DNA of 64,000 nt from an uncultured Sphingomonadaceae bacterium (lineage in GTDB: Bacteria; Pseudomonadota; Alphaproteobacteria; Sphingomonadales; Sphingomonadaceae): the NCBI GenBank assembly GCA_947501325.1, contig CANMVC010000002.1, positions 434,001 through 498,000 on the forward strand. The letters run 5' to 3'. The notes beneath the pieces are model-generated. The model was not told the origin of the DNA, ran no database searches, and was given only the letters and a program-made list of their open reading frames with translations. Of this stretch, positions 24,514 through 36,619 are shown piece by piece. The translations under genes were made by a program, and so were the position numbers. The first letter of the stretch is position 1. Every line of letters starts with the position of its first letter.

Positions 24514-27132
24514 ATGGTGGGACAAAGGATAATCGCAGCATTGCTGTTGAGCACAGCTCTTCATATGCCTGTTGTTTCTGCGAAAGCCGAAACCAAAACA
24601 TCTGCGTTTGAAACACAAATCGCGGACACGAAATCTTCGATGATGTCAGATCCTGGCAGCGCTTTAAAATCAGCCCATAAGGCAGCCACCATTGCCAATG
24701 CCATGCCCGAAAAGGAAAGCGCATTGGCTATCGCAACAAGCCAATGGCTTGAAGGAGAAGCGCTTACGCGGTTGAACAAGCCCAAAGAGGCTACACCCGT
24801 CATTGCCAGTGCATTGAAGACTGTAAAACGCGTAGCACCCAATACAAAATTAAATGGCGATTTACTAAAGTCCTCGGCAGCTATTGCCATTCAGACCGGT
24901 CGGGTTGAGCAGGCTCTACCAATGCTGTATGACGCCTACCGTATTTACGGAAAGCTGGATCAAAAACGCAGCCAGGCAATGATATTGCACAATATCGGCT
25001 CCATTTATTACGAAGCGCGCGATTATCCAAGAGTTCTGGACTATTATGATCAAGCAAAGTCGGTCTATTCCGACGATCCGGCGCTTAATCTATCGTCTCA
25101 CAATAATCGCGGCAATGCGTTGAGAGACATGGGAAAATTTGGCGAAGCTGAAATTGAATATGCCCAAGCCCTCGCCATCGCAAAAGAAATGGACAGCCCC
25201 CTTCTCCAAACACGGATATTAACTAATCTGGCGTTCGCTCAATTCGCCCAAGGCGATCTCAAACGAGCAGAGAAGACGACATTGGCCGGCCTCAATATAG
25301 CACAGTCTGGAGCGACTGATTGGGAGCCGTTCCTTTGGGGAACGCGGGCTCAGATTGCATTGGCCGGGAACCGGCTTGCAGAAGCGGAAAATTTTGTAGG
25401 AAAAGCCTTTAAAGACGTCGACCTGCAGAGTTCAACCATGTCCTATCGGGACTATCATTCAACCGCTTATCAAGTGTTCAGCGCACTAGGACGCTATAAA
25501 GACGCGCTGCAGCATCTTGGCGCATTCAAGCGGCTGGATGATAATGGTCGTGAGCTGGCTGCTTCTACCAACTCGGCATTGTTGGCGGCACAATTTGACG
25601 ATGCAAATCGCGAACTTGAAATCTCCAAACTCGAAGCAAAGCAGGCACAGCGTGAGCTCGCCCTAAGCCAGTCACGCACCATCCTTCGCTATACCAGCTT
25701 ACTGCTGGTAGTGGCGTTGGCTGTTATTGGAGCGCTGTTTTTTGCCGTAGTGTCGGTCCGGCGCCGGCGAAAAGCCATCAGCGCGGCAAACGCCAAATTG
25801 TCACATGCCGCTCGTCACGATTTGTTGACTGGCTTGGCAAATCGACGGTATTTTAGAACCTTGTTATCGGACGCTATGGTTGACGCCCATCGAGACGGAC
25901 ATCGTTGCGCTATTATGCTTATCGATCTTGACCGCTTCAAAACCGTAAACGATACATTAGGCCATAATATCGGCGACCAACTGTTGTGCCATATTGCAGA
26001 GCATCTGAAACGAGCTGCCGGAAACACAATGCGCCCCGTGCGCCTCGGTGGAGACGAGTTTGCGTTTGTCATCCCCCATGTCGAAAGCGACGCACAAATT
26101 GAAAGACTTGGTAAAAAGATCATCGATGATCTTTGCGGCACACATTCGATTGATGGAACGTCGGTTAATATTGGTGCCACCATTGGCGTGGCGGTTGGAC
26201 CACAAGATAGTGACGATGTGCAAACATTGACGCGCTGTGCTGACCTGGCGCTCTATCATGGGAAGGAAAGTGGTCGCGGTCAGTGTGTTCGCTATCAGAA
26301 ATTCATGCAGATCGAAGCCGACGAGCGGCACATTTTGGAAAATGATCTACGTGGCGCCCTGGAAAATGGCGATTTATCGGTTGCCTATCAGTCGATAGTG
26401 GACGCAAATAGCGAAGAAGTTATCAGCTACGAGGCCTTGTTGCGGTGGAACCATCCCACGCGCGGAGAAATATCTCCCAATATCTTCATTCCGATCGCCG
26501 AAGAAGCCCGACTAATTGGCGGTATTGGGAATTGGGTATTGCGAACAGCTTGCGCTCAGGCAAAAAATTGGCCTGATCATGTAAGGCTTTCGGTCAATGT
26601 TTCAGCACTTCAGGTTGAAGGCGGCGGCCTAGCCAACAGCATAATCGGTGCTCTTGCCGCAAGTGGCCTCGGTCCAGAGCGCCTCGAGCTAGAGGTTACG
26701 GAAAGCGTGTTTCTCGACAACCATGAAAAAACTGACGCTACGCTAGAAAATCTGCGCTCGCTGGGCATCAATCTCGTGTTGGACGATTTCGGCACGGGCT
26801 ATTCGTCCCTCGGCTATCTCCGTCGCGCCAGCTTCTCCACCATCAAGATTGATCGAAGCTTTGTCAAATCCGCTACGCGGGGGTCTACTGAGAGCCTGGC
26901 GATTATCCGAGCCATTGTTTCGATGGCTGAAGAGCTGGGCATGAAAACAACGGCTGAAGGCATTGAAAATATTAGAGAAATGGATGTGATGCGCGAGCTT
27001 GGATGCACACAATTGCAAGGCTATCTGTTTTCTCGACCAACGCAATCGGTATTAAGGCAGACTGGCAGCGCCAATATGAATCCAGCTCCGATCCCCCCGT
27101 TGCAGTCGCAGTTAAAGCGTAAAGCTGGTTAA
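24514..27132 (+). CDS. TPR sensor diguanylate cyclase/phosphodiesterase (GGDEF-EAL)
   Basis: The ATG at 24514 is preceded by AGGTGGGG; a GTG at 24505 is an in-frame alternative. The 872-residue product has a signal peptide (about 1-25), periplasmic tetratricopeptide repeats (about 80-330), a short coiled coil, one membrane helix (about 393-415), then a cytoplasmic GGDEF domain (RLGGDEFAF) and an EAL domain (YEALLRWNHP, DDFGTGYSSLGYL, AEGIEN, QGYLFSRP). Both active-site motifs are intact, so it may both make and degrade cyclic di-GMP. No RxxD inhibitory site is visible before GGDEF. The TPR region probably senses a periplasmic protein or peptide. It stands alone, downstream of the protease gene by 69 nt in the same direction. 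Confidence 0.92.
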   Translation: MVGQRIIAALLLSTALHMPVVSAKAETKTSAFETQIADTKSSMMSDPGSALKSAHKAATIANAMPEKESALAIATSQWLEGEALTRLNKPKEATPVIASALKTVKRVAPNTKLNGDLLKSSAAIAIQTGRVEQALPMLYDAYRIYGKLDQKRSQAMILHNIGSIYYEARDYPRVLDYYDQAKSVYSDDPALNLSSHNNRGNALRDMGKFGEAEIEYAQALAIAKEMDSPLLQTRILTNLAFAQFAQGDLKRAEKTTLAGLNIAQSGATDWEPFLWGTRAQIALAGNRLAEAENFVGKAFKDVDLQSSTMSYRDYHSTAYQVFSALGRYKDALQHLGAFKRLDDNGRELAASTNSALLAAQFDDANRELEISKLEAKQAQRELALSQSRTILRYTSLLLVVALAVIGALFFAVVSVRRRRKAISAANAKLSHAARHDLLTGLANRRYFRTLLSDAMVDAHRDGHRCAIMLIDLDRFKTVNDTLGHNIGDQLLCHIAEHLKRAAGNTMRPVRLGGDEFAFVIPHVESDAQIERLGKKIIDDLCGTHSIDGTSVNIGATIGVAVGPQDSDDVQTLTRCADLALYHGKESGRGQCVRYQKFMQIEADERHILENDLRGALENGDLSVAYQSIVDANSEEVISYEALLRWNHPTRGEISPNIFIPIAEEARLIGGIGNWVLRTACAQAKNWPDHVRLSVNVSALQVEGGGLANSIIGALAASGLGPERLELEVTESVFLDNHEKTDATLENLRSLGINLVLDDFGTGYSSLGYLRRASFSTIKIDRSFVKSATRGSTESLAIIRAIVSMAEELGMKTTAEGIENIREMDVMRELGCTQLQGYLFSRPTQSVLRQTGSANMNPAPIPPLQSQLKRKAG

Positions 27133-27167
27133 ATCATAACCTTTTAAGAGCTGCAATAATCCCGCCG

Positions 27168-28505
27168 CTAACGGTCCATCCAATCTTCCAGCGTTTCATG
27201 AAAATACCGCATTCTGCTCTCTTGGCCTGCAAGATAATCACGCTTGTATCCTCTGGAATGGAGACCACGCTGCTGCAACGGCCAAATCTCAAGATCCTCA
27301 TCAATAGCTGGCCCAGCCGAAATCTCCCCAGCCTTGCCTTGAACATGCTCGACAGGTGTATCTATTCCAACAAATTCCCGCATCACCCAGGAATAATATT
27401 CTGTCTCCCCTTTGGGAAAGAGCGTCATATACCACATGTCGAAATAGCATTTCTCGGGATCCGTTTCATGCGGGCGCGCGCGAAGCCAGATATTGCCATC
27501 CGGTTTCAAACTAAACGACAGGTTGGGAAATATCGTATAATGCCAATTATCGGTGAGCTGGTCGTCATGATAGGTTGAAAAATCATACCCTTTTGATTCA
27601 CCGAGTTTTCTTTTCTGGCGTTGTAAATCTTTGCGAATATTACGCGTCTTGCCGCCACGATAGTCATCTGGATCGAGCTCCCAGCGCCGTAATTCTTCGC
27701 TCAGCGAAGCGAGCGTTTCCTTTTCGCCTCCTTTGATCGATTCCGCTGGCCCAGCGCCAGGCATGAACATCCGGCAATGGCCTTCGGGATAGTGATCAAA
27801 CTGGCAGTGGTGATGGCTATATTCTATCACGAATTTGGAACTGGGATGAACGAACGGCACATGGTAAGATTCACTGAAATTGTCTTGCACCAACTTCCAG
27901 TTGAAATCCCCTTCAATGGTGACCCAATGCGTGCGCCGCATTTCTTCCATCGGATATGAGTCTATCTGATCGGCAATCGGCCCCAGAAACTCTTTCAGTA
28001 GCACACAGTTTTCATCCATATTATACCAGACAAACCCCGCCCAGCTTTCACATGGAATTTCTACAAGATTTAGCTTTCCGCACGGACTGCCTTGCGGATA
28101 ATCTGCTTCGTCGGGCACAGCCTTCAATTCCCCGGATAGATCATATGCCCAGCCATGATAGGGGCAAGTGAATCGCCGGGTGTTGCCAGAAGGTTCAGAC
28201 ATGAGTTGCAGTCCACGATGTTGGCAAACATTGTAGAATGCGCGGATTTTTCCATCATCTCCGCGTGTGCACAGGATACGCTCTTTACCCAGTGACGTCG
28301 TGATATAGTCGCCCTTCTCAACCAGCTCACGCTCGAGTCCGGCTATTTGCCAGGTACGCGTCCAAACGGTTTCCCATTCCCGCTCCATAAAATTCTTGGA
28401 AAAATAGCGGTCCGGTGTAATCGGCGTGCCGCGCAACGCTGGTTCTGGCTGTTTGGAAACATCTGCGAGCCTAGGGTCTAACTCGCCTGAATCATAATCC
28501 GCCAT
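27168..28505 (-). CDS. Rieske non-heme iron oxygenase, large (alpha) subunit
   Basis: The 445-residue protein has a Rieske [2Fe-2S] motif with exact ligand spacing: C94-x-H96, 17 residues, C114-x-x-H117 (in CQHRG and CPYHGWAYDL). The catalytic domain has DNFSESYHVPFVH with H215 and H220 as mononuclear iron ligands. Such subunits hydroxylate aromatic rings or demethylate quaternary amines; the substrate cannot be read from sequence. A SnoaL-like gene lies 37 nt upstream in the same direction, often seen where small-subunit-like folds accompany Rieske oxygenases. No ferredoxin or reductase gene is near, so electrons must come from elsewhere. Confidence 0.92.
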   Translation of the reverse strand: MADYDSGELDPRLADVSKQPEPALRGTPITPDRYFSKNFMEREWETVWTRTWQIAGLERELVEKGDYITTSLGKERILCTRGDDGKIRAFYNVCQHRGLQLMSEPSGNTRRFTCPYHGWAYDLSGELKAVPDEADYPQGSPCGKLNLVEIPCESWAGFVWYNMDENCVLLKEFLGPIADQIDSYPMEEMRRTHWVTIEGDFNWKLVQDNFSESYHVPFVHPSSKFVIEYSHHHCQFDHYPEGHCRMFMPGAGPAESIKGGEKETLASLSEELRRWELDPDDYRGGKTRNIRKDLQRQKRKLGESKGYDFSTYHDDQLTDNWHYTIFPNLSFSLKPDGNIWLRARPHETDPEKCYFDMWYMTLFPKGETEYYSWVMREFVGIDTPVEHVQGKAGEISAGPAIDEDLEIWPLQQRGLHSRGYKRDYLAGQESRMRYFHETLEDWMDR

Positions 28506-28542
28506 AGTCGATTTCCTTCATATCTCTGTTGTTCGCCAAAGC

Positions 28543-29067
28543 TTAGACCGCTGGAACACCGCGCCCGGCAAGGTGCGCATATGATGCATCGTCCTTGCCA
28601 CGCATTCCGAAAGTCATTGGCCCTGGGTCGGCACGGTCATATTTGTCGGTCAACGCCGTTTCGCTGCTCCAGTCATATACAGCCTGGCGATGAGAAATTT
28701 TCCAAACGCCGTCTCTACGCTCAAAACGATCCAGATAACGCCCCGCCGCTATCATAAAAACATCACCAGCAGGGCCCTTCATAGCATGATGCGCTATGAA
28801 ATAGCTTTCACCCGCGGCATGATCTCCCTCAATCTCAATCAGCACCTGTCCGATAATATGCTGTGTGCGTTTCATCCCCGCGAGTACGGGCATAACCCAG
28901 TCAATAAATTCTTCAGCTGATCCGGCAAAAATTCCATGATCATCTGTAGCATCAGGATGAAAAAGCGTTTGCAACAACTCGGCATCACAGCGATCAATTG
29001 CGCGGGCAACACGGGTCACCAGTTCGATGCATTCTAGCTTGTCGGCAGCAATGACCAGACGATCCAT
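28543..29067 (-). CDS. SnoaL-like / nuclear transport factor 2 family protein
   Basis: The ATG at 29067 has AAGGAG a few nucleotides upstream; an upstream ATG at 29124 is less well supported. The 174-residue protein has the SnoaL_4 pattern: ARAIDRCDAELLQTLFHPDA near the start, YFIAHHAMKG and AAGRYLDRFERRDGVWKISH. This cone fold is shared with the small beta subunits of ring-hydroxylating dioxygenases and with steroid isomerases. Directly upstream of the Rieske alpha-subunit gene, it may be a beta-subunit-like partner or a separate pathway enzyme. The function is not assignable further. Confidence 0.85.
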   Translation of the reverse strand: MDRLVIAADKLECIELVTRVARAIDRCDAELLQTLFHPDATDDHGIFAGSAEEFIDWVMPVLAGMKRTQHIIGQVLIEIEGDHAAGESYFIAHHAMKGPAGDVFMIAAGRYLDRFERRDGVWKISHRQAVYDWSSETALTDKYDRADPGPMTFGMRGKDDASYAHLAGRGVPAV

Positions 29068-29181
29068 CTCCACTCCTTCATCGTGGCTAAGCCCAATTGT
29101 CGTCAGTCCTAGCGGATCAATCAACTGTCTTTTTGGATCATATCTTCGTATCTCGGCCGACTACGATGATACTATATTGGC

Positions 29182-29271
29182 TGGCGGAGAGACAGGGATT
29201 CGAACCCTGGGTACGATCGCTCGCACAACGGTTTTCGAGACCGCCCCATTCGACCACTCTGGCACCTCTCC
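29182..29271 (-). tRNA. tRNA-Ser (anticodon CGA)
   Basis: The minus strand folds as a class II tRNA. It has a 7-bp acceptor stem starting GGAGAGG, a long variable arm, the T-arm GGTTCGAATCC, and an encoded CCA at 29184-29182. The anticodon loop CUCGAAA gives CGA at 29237-29235, which reads the Ser codon UCG. No integrase or att duplication is seen beside it. Confidence 0.96.
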
Positions 29272-29427
29272 GCACGTCAGCAAATAGCTCAGGAAACCAC
29301 GGCCTTGGCGGCCATATGTGTCGAACGTGCGGCGCGCTTAGACCATGTCCGGTAATTTGCCAAGCGGGAAACTATATGTCTGCCCAATATCGCGCGCGCT
29401 TGCATCTTCCGGGCAAGTGACTAGATT

Positions 29428-29814
29428 ATGACTATGGCTCAAACCAAACACCTAACCTCGACCAATCCGTTACCGAAGGGCACTCCTTCCGTGCTTGATG
29501 CCAACTTTACCATTGGTGATGTTGTGAAACACCGACTGTTCGATTTTCGCGGTGTCATTTATGATATTGATCCGGTTTTTGCCAATAGTGAAGAATGGTA
29601 CGAAGCCATTCCAAAAGATTTGCAGCCCGCAAAAAATCAACCCTTTTACCACCTTCTCGCGGAAAATGCCGATAGCAGCTATGTCGCTTATGTCAGCCAG
29701 CAGAACCTGCTGGTCGATGACAGCGGAGAGCCCGTCATGCACCCGGAAGTGGGACGGATGTTTAAATCCGTCGATGGCGGAAAATATAAGTTGCACCGCA
29801 TCCACCGGCACTAA
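29428..29814 (+). CDS. hspQ: Heat shock protein HspQ
   Basis: The 128-residue protein matches the YccV/HspQ family: FTIGDVVKHRLFDFRGVIYDIDP, then EEWYEAIP, QPFYHLLAE and YVSQQNLL. In enterobacteria HspQ binds hemimethylated DNA and is a specificity factor for Lon protease. It is slightly longer than the roughly 105-residue E. coli protein because of an N-terminal extension. A second ATG two codons in (29434) is an equally possible start. It is a single-gene unit, convergent with the ABC permease. Confidence 0.92.
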   Translation: MTMAQTKHLTSTNPLPKGTPSVLDANFTIGDVVKHRLFDFRGVIYDIDPVFANSEEWYEAIPKDLQPAKNQPFYHLLAENADSSYVAYVSQQNLLVDDSGEPVMHPEVGRMFKSVDGGKYKLHRIHRH

Positions 29815-29824
29815 ACCCATTTTG

Positions 29825-30682
29825 CTATGATTTAATCTTCCAGCCCTTTTTGAGCAAGATGTAGCAAATCGCCGTCAAAACAATATTGATACACAAAAGG
29901 ACGATAGATCCCACCATTACCGGCGAATCCGCCTCACCGAGAAATCCGTATCGAAACCCCGATATCGCATAGAAAAACGGGTTAAAATGGCTCACGGCCT
30001 GAAATGTCGGAGCCAATCGGTCGATAGAATAAAAAGTACCGGACAAGAGCGCGGCCGGCGCCACCACAAAATTGGTAACTGCCGCTGCGTGATCGAATTT
30101 CTCAGCCCATATTGACGTCAAGACGCCCAAGAGTGCGAGCATCGCCGAACCCATAAACCCAAACCAGATGACCGCCCACCAATGCGTGACACTCACGCTA
30201 ACGCCAGGCCACAGAGCCATTGCCAGCCAAACTGCAAAGCCAACCAAAACCGCACGGGTTATCGCAGCACTGACCAAACCAGCCAGCAATTCGCCAACCG
30301 ACAGGGGCGGCATCAGATAATCGACAATCGTTCCCTGAATTTTACCGACCAGCAGCGAAAAGCTCGTATTCGCAAACGCATTTTGAATCATCCCCATGCA
30401 GATCAGGCCAGGCGCGATAAAATCAGCAAAAGGTACACCCAAAACGGTGCGATCCCCCCTGCCTAATGCGACAGTAAAAATTACAAGAAATAGCAGGGTG
30501 GTAATCGACGGAGCCCAAACGGTTTGCAGCTGAACTTTGAAAAATCGCCGCACTTCTTTCCAATAAAGCGCAAAAAAGCCGCCCCAATTTATGCCCCGAA
30601 TGACCGCCACGCCTGGCTCTGCATAAGTTTGTGCAATAAATTCGGGTTGCTTAGATTCACTATTTTTGGGCTGGTCTAACAT
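29825..30682 (-). CDS. ABC-2 type transporter permease
   Basis: The protein has six hydrophobic segments and the ABC-2 membrane pattern, with WKEVRRFFKVQLQTVWAPSI before the first helix and PLSVGELLAGLVSAAITRA in the middle. The chosen ATG at 30682 gives 285 residues; in-frame ATGs at 30736 and 30808 are possible, and 30808 would overlap gcrA. No ATPase gene lies next to it, although such permeases need one. The family exports polysaccharides, lipids or drugs; the substrate is unknown. The start codon is partly inside a small hairpin (30681-30697). Confidence 0.85.
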   Translation of the reverse strand: MLDQPKNSESKQPEFIAQTYAEPGVAVIRGINWGGFFALYWKEVRRFFKVQLQTVWAPSITTLLFLVIFTVALGRGDRTVLGVPFADFIAPGLICMGMIQNAFANTSFSLLVGKIQGTIVDYLMPPLSVGELLAGLVSAAITRAVLVGFAVWLAMALWPGVSVSVTHWWAVIWFGFMGSAMLALLGVLTSIWAEKFDHAAAVTNFVVAPAALLSGTFYSIDRLAPTFQAVSHFNPFFYAISGFRYGFLGEADSPVMVGSIVLLCINIVLTAICYILLKKGWKIKS

Positions 30683-30697
30683 AGGCTTTTCGCCTAT
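30681..30697 (-). promoter_or_regulatory. 6-bp hairpin covering the ABC permease start codon
   Basis: On the minus strand ATAGGC, loop GAAAA, and GCCTAT form a perfect 6-bp stem. The last two stem bases are the first two bases of the ATG at 30682, and the AGG in the left arm is the only ribosome-binding-like sequence nearby. It could limit translation initiation. The stem is short and may be chance. Confidence 0.35.
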
Positions 30698-30806
30698 CGG
30701 CTCCGGAGAGCAATCACAACCAATATTTGCGACCATATTATGCTTGATTGAATATCCGGCTAGATGGCTTATATTGACCATGAACTTTGAGTAACTAGGA
30801 TTTTGC

Positions 30807-31481
30807 ATGGCTTGGACCGACGAACGTATCGATCATTTGAAACAGATGTGGGAAAAAGGCCTGACAGCGAGTCAGATCGCCGAAGAACTTGGCGGCGTCA
30901 GTCGCAATGCGGTTATCGGGAAGGCCCATCGGCTCGGCCTGAAATCGCGCCCCTCTCCGGTAAAAGCAAAAGCAAAAACCGCCAAAGGCGCCAAACCGGC
31001 TGCCAAGCCGAAAAAGGCTGCGGTGAAGGCAACCAAAAAACCGAAGCAAAAAGAAGAACATGTGGCGCGTCGCGCGATGCCACCGCCAACGCCCGCAGCG
31101 CGAACGCACGCGGCACAGCAATCCAAAATGCCAAAGCCGGATGGTCCCAAAATCGTATCTGTCGGACCCGGCGGCTTTTTACGTCAAGGGCCCGGTGATC
31201 AACAGGCACCCATTCCGCCGGCTCCGCCGCGTCGCCTGGTTCCTGCCAAACCTAGTGATGAAATTGCTGACAAAACCAGTCTTCTCGATCTAAACGACAG
31301 AATCTGTCGCTGGCCGATGAATCACCCTGGCGAACCGGATTTCCACTTCTGTGGTGAAGAGGTCAACCCAGGCTTTCCATATTGCGTAGAGCATTGCGGC
31401 CGGGCGTTTCAGGCTCAACTGCCGCGCGGTGCGCGTCGGGCGCCTCCGCCACTGCCCTTTGGCGGCCCAAGAGTCCGCTAA
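30807..31481 (+). CDS. gcrA: GcrA cell cycle regulator
   Basis: The 224-residue protein starts with the GcrA DNA-binding domain (MAWTDERIDHLKQMWEKGL, SRNAVIGKAHRLGL). A Lys/Ala/Pro-rich linker (about 50-130) follows, then the C-terminal domain that contacts sigma-70 (ICRWPMNHPGEPDFHFCG, PYCVEHCGRAFQ). GcrA activates promoters carrying GANTC sites methylated by CcrM and is confined to alphaproteobacteria. It is divergent from the ABC permease and upstream of parE. It is a strong marker of the host lineage. Confidence 0.96.
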   Translation: MAWTDERIDHLKQMWEKGLTASQIAEELGGVSRNAVIGKAHRLGLKSRPSPVKAKAKTAKGAKPAAKPKKAAVKATKKPKQKEEHVARRAMPPPTPAARTHAAQQSKMPKPDGPKIVSVGPGGFLRQGPGDQQAPIPPAPPRRLVPAKPSDEIADKTSLLDLNDRICRWPMNHPGEPDFHFCGEEVNPGFPYCVEHCGRAFQAQLPRGARRAPPPLPFGGPRVR

Positions 31482-31518
31482 TACAGCCAACAAGGCAATA
31501 TTTTGCAGACCATTTGGT

Positions 31519-31539
31519 AAGAGGCCCAACAAGCCTCTT
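31519..31539. repeat. Hairpin after gcrA
   Basis: AAGAGGC and GCCTCTT flank a 7-nt loop in the gap between gcrA and parE. No T-run follows, so it is at best a weak or factor-dependent terminator. Confidence 0.4.
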
Positions 31540-31543
31540 GCCA

Positions 31544-34871
<3,328 letters not shown>

Positions 34872-35411
34872 ATCGTTGCCCGGCGTTCTGCCAATCATCA
34901 TGCAGCAATCCAAAAATCAAACTGTCTCGGATTCCGATATGCGTTTCCGATTCCTGTCGCAAATGCGCTTCCTGTTGAAAGCCAAGAATTTTAAGCAGTT
35001 TGATTGAAGACAGATTGTCAGGATCAACATCGGCGCAGATTCGTCGGAGACCGAGTTCTTCAAAGCCATATTGGATCACCCGGCCAACGGACTCTCGCGC
35101 CATTCCTGCGCCCCAAGCGGAACGGTTCAGAATATAACCAATTTCTCTGACATTCGGACGATCTTCGGACTTGATGAGGACAACCCAACCAAGCGCCGTA
35201 TCGTCCTGGACTGTGGTGATCGCCCAGGTTTGCCAGCGCGTGCCTTCGCAATTTTGGGCCACATAGTCCCGCGTTTCCGTAACTGTTTTATGCGGCCCGC
35301 TAGACCACCAGCGCATTAAACCCTCATCTGCAAAAGCAGGACGAAGGGCCTCCGCATCATCGACACGCAATGGGCGCAAACGCAAACGTTCCGTCGATAA
35401 AATGGGGAAGG

Positions 35412-36206
35412 TCATGCCGTTAGTGCGGCAACCAATGCCTTGACCTTTTTCTGCCGCCATTGCGGCAGCGGAGCAACTAACCAGTACCCACGGGAGGATT
35501 TGCTGTCCTCACCGATAACTTCAACGCGGCCTGCCGCAATATCTTGTTGCACCAACATCTTCGGAACCCAGGCATAACCAAAGCCATTGGCAGCAGCCTC
35601 GATTGCCAGGCCGCCATCGGCAACCCGCATTAGAGTCTCTTCACCTTCCGAAATGGGGCACCCCGGCCAGTCAATTTTCTGGCCCGGCTTGCCGCCCGGC
35701 GCAGCCACTTTGACGAACATGGTGTCACCGATAATCACCCCTTCATTCTCGCCGGGGCCATCTGTCAACCCGATCGCCAGGTCGAGATTCGCTTCGGTAA
35801 AGTCTGCACCGCCTTCAGAAGCAACAATCGCAAAGCTGACATCCCTGTTGTCTTGCGAATATTTTGCGAGCCGTTCATTCAGCCATTTAGCGGTCAAATC
35901 GCGCGGCGCGGCTATCGTCAGTTTATGCGATGATTGCCCTGCCTGCATCGCCCGTACCGCGTCTTCGAATTCCAGGAAACCGGATCGCAACGCGTCCAGA
36001 CCAGCAGCCGCTTCATCTGTCAGCTCCAGACCCTTTGGTGTGCGCCGGAACATCACGACACCCAGCATATCTTCAAGCGCACGGATCTGCTGTCCAACAG
36101 CAGCTGGCGTTACAGCCAGTTCATCCGCAGCGCGCGTGAAGCTGAGATGCCGTGCTGCGGCATCGAGCACGCGAAGCCCGTTGAGCGGCAAATGGGTCCG
36201 CTTCAT
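35412..36206 (-). CDS. LysR family transcriptional regulator, GcvA-like, short form
   Basis: The 264-residue protein has a GcvA-type N-terminal helix-turn-helix (LNGLRVLDAAARHLSFTRAA, TPAAVGQQIRALEDMLG) and a substrate-binding domain. It is about 35-40 residues shorter than typical LysR proteins (about 300), the loss being in the effector domain. It overlaps apaG by 4 nt upstream and the acetyltransferase by 4 nt downstream. Its targets are unknown. LysR genes are usually divergent from targets; here it sits inside an operon, so it may act elsewhere. Confidence 0.9.
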   Translation of the reverse strand: MKRTHLPLNGLRVLDAAARHLSFTRAADELAVTPAAVGQQIRALEDMLGVVMFRRTPKGLELTDEAAAGLDALRSGFLEFEDAVRAMQAGQSSHKLTIAAPRDLTAKWLNERLAKYSQDNRDVSFAIVASEGGADFTEANLDLAIGLTDGPGENEGVIIGDTMFVKVAAPGGKPGQKIDWPGCPISEGEETLMRVADGGLAIEAAANGFGYAWVPKMLVQQDIAAGRVEVIGEDSKSSRGYWLVAPLPQWRQKKVKALVAALTA

Positions 36207-36607
36207 TGTTCTACGGTTGGCGCAGAAAGAGGAAAATGAGGAATGCGGACTTCAAAGGCGTCCGGCGCAGAACCCACAAACATGAAATGCCCGGCCATCG
36301 CTCCGCTCGGGGTATTGAGCGGACAACCTGAAACATAGTCATGAGATTTTCCGGGCTGGATAATCGGCTGTTCCCCAATCACACCGTCACCATCCACCCG
36401 GTGCAGGGCCCCACGGGCATCAGAAATGCGCCAATGCCGGGTTAGCAACTGGACCGCTGTATCGCGCTCATTTTCGATTCGGATGTGATAGGCCCAAAAC
36501 CAACGCAGCCCGTCGATATCCGATTGCTCGGGCAGAAAGGTTACGGACACACGTACGGTTACCCCGTCGGTGGTTTCTGAAAATGGAAAGAACGCCTGCA
36601 TCATCAA
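36203..36607 (-). CDS. apaG: ApaG domain protein
   Basis: The 134-residue protein is a complete ApaG (DUF525) fold: VTVRVSVTFLPEQSDIDG, WAYHIRIEN, LTRHWRISDARG, VIGEQPIIQPGKSHDYVSG, and a C-terminal GHFMF segment. ApaG is linked to cobalt and magnesium homeostasis in enterobacteria, but the mechanism is unclear. It starts 12 nt after metZ in the same direction and overlaps the LysR gene by 4 nt. Confidence 0.94.
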   Translation of the reverse strand: MMMQAFFPFSETTDGVTVRVSVTFLPEQSDIDGLRWFWAYHIRIENERDTAVQLLTRHWRISDARGALHRVDGDGVIGEQPIIQPGKSHDYVSGCPLNTPSGAMAGHFMFVGSAPDAFEVRIPHFPLSAPTVEQ

Positions 36608-36619
36608 CTTATAATAGCG

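Noticed and set aside
29182-29271. tRNA-Ser as an integration site for a mobile island
   Set aside because: No integrase gene and no duplicated tRNA 3' end is seen on either side.
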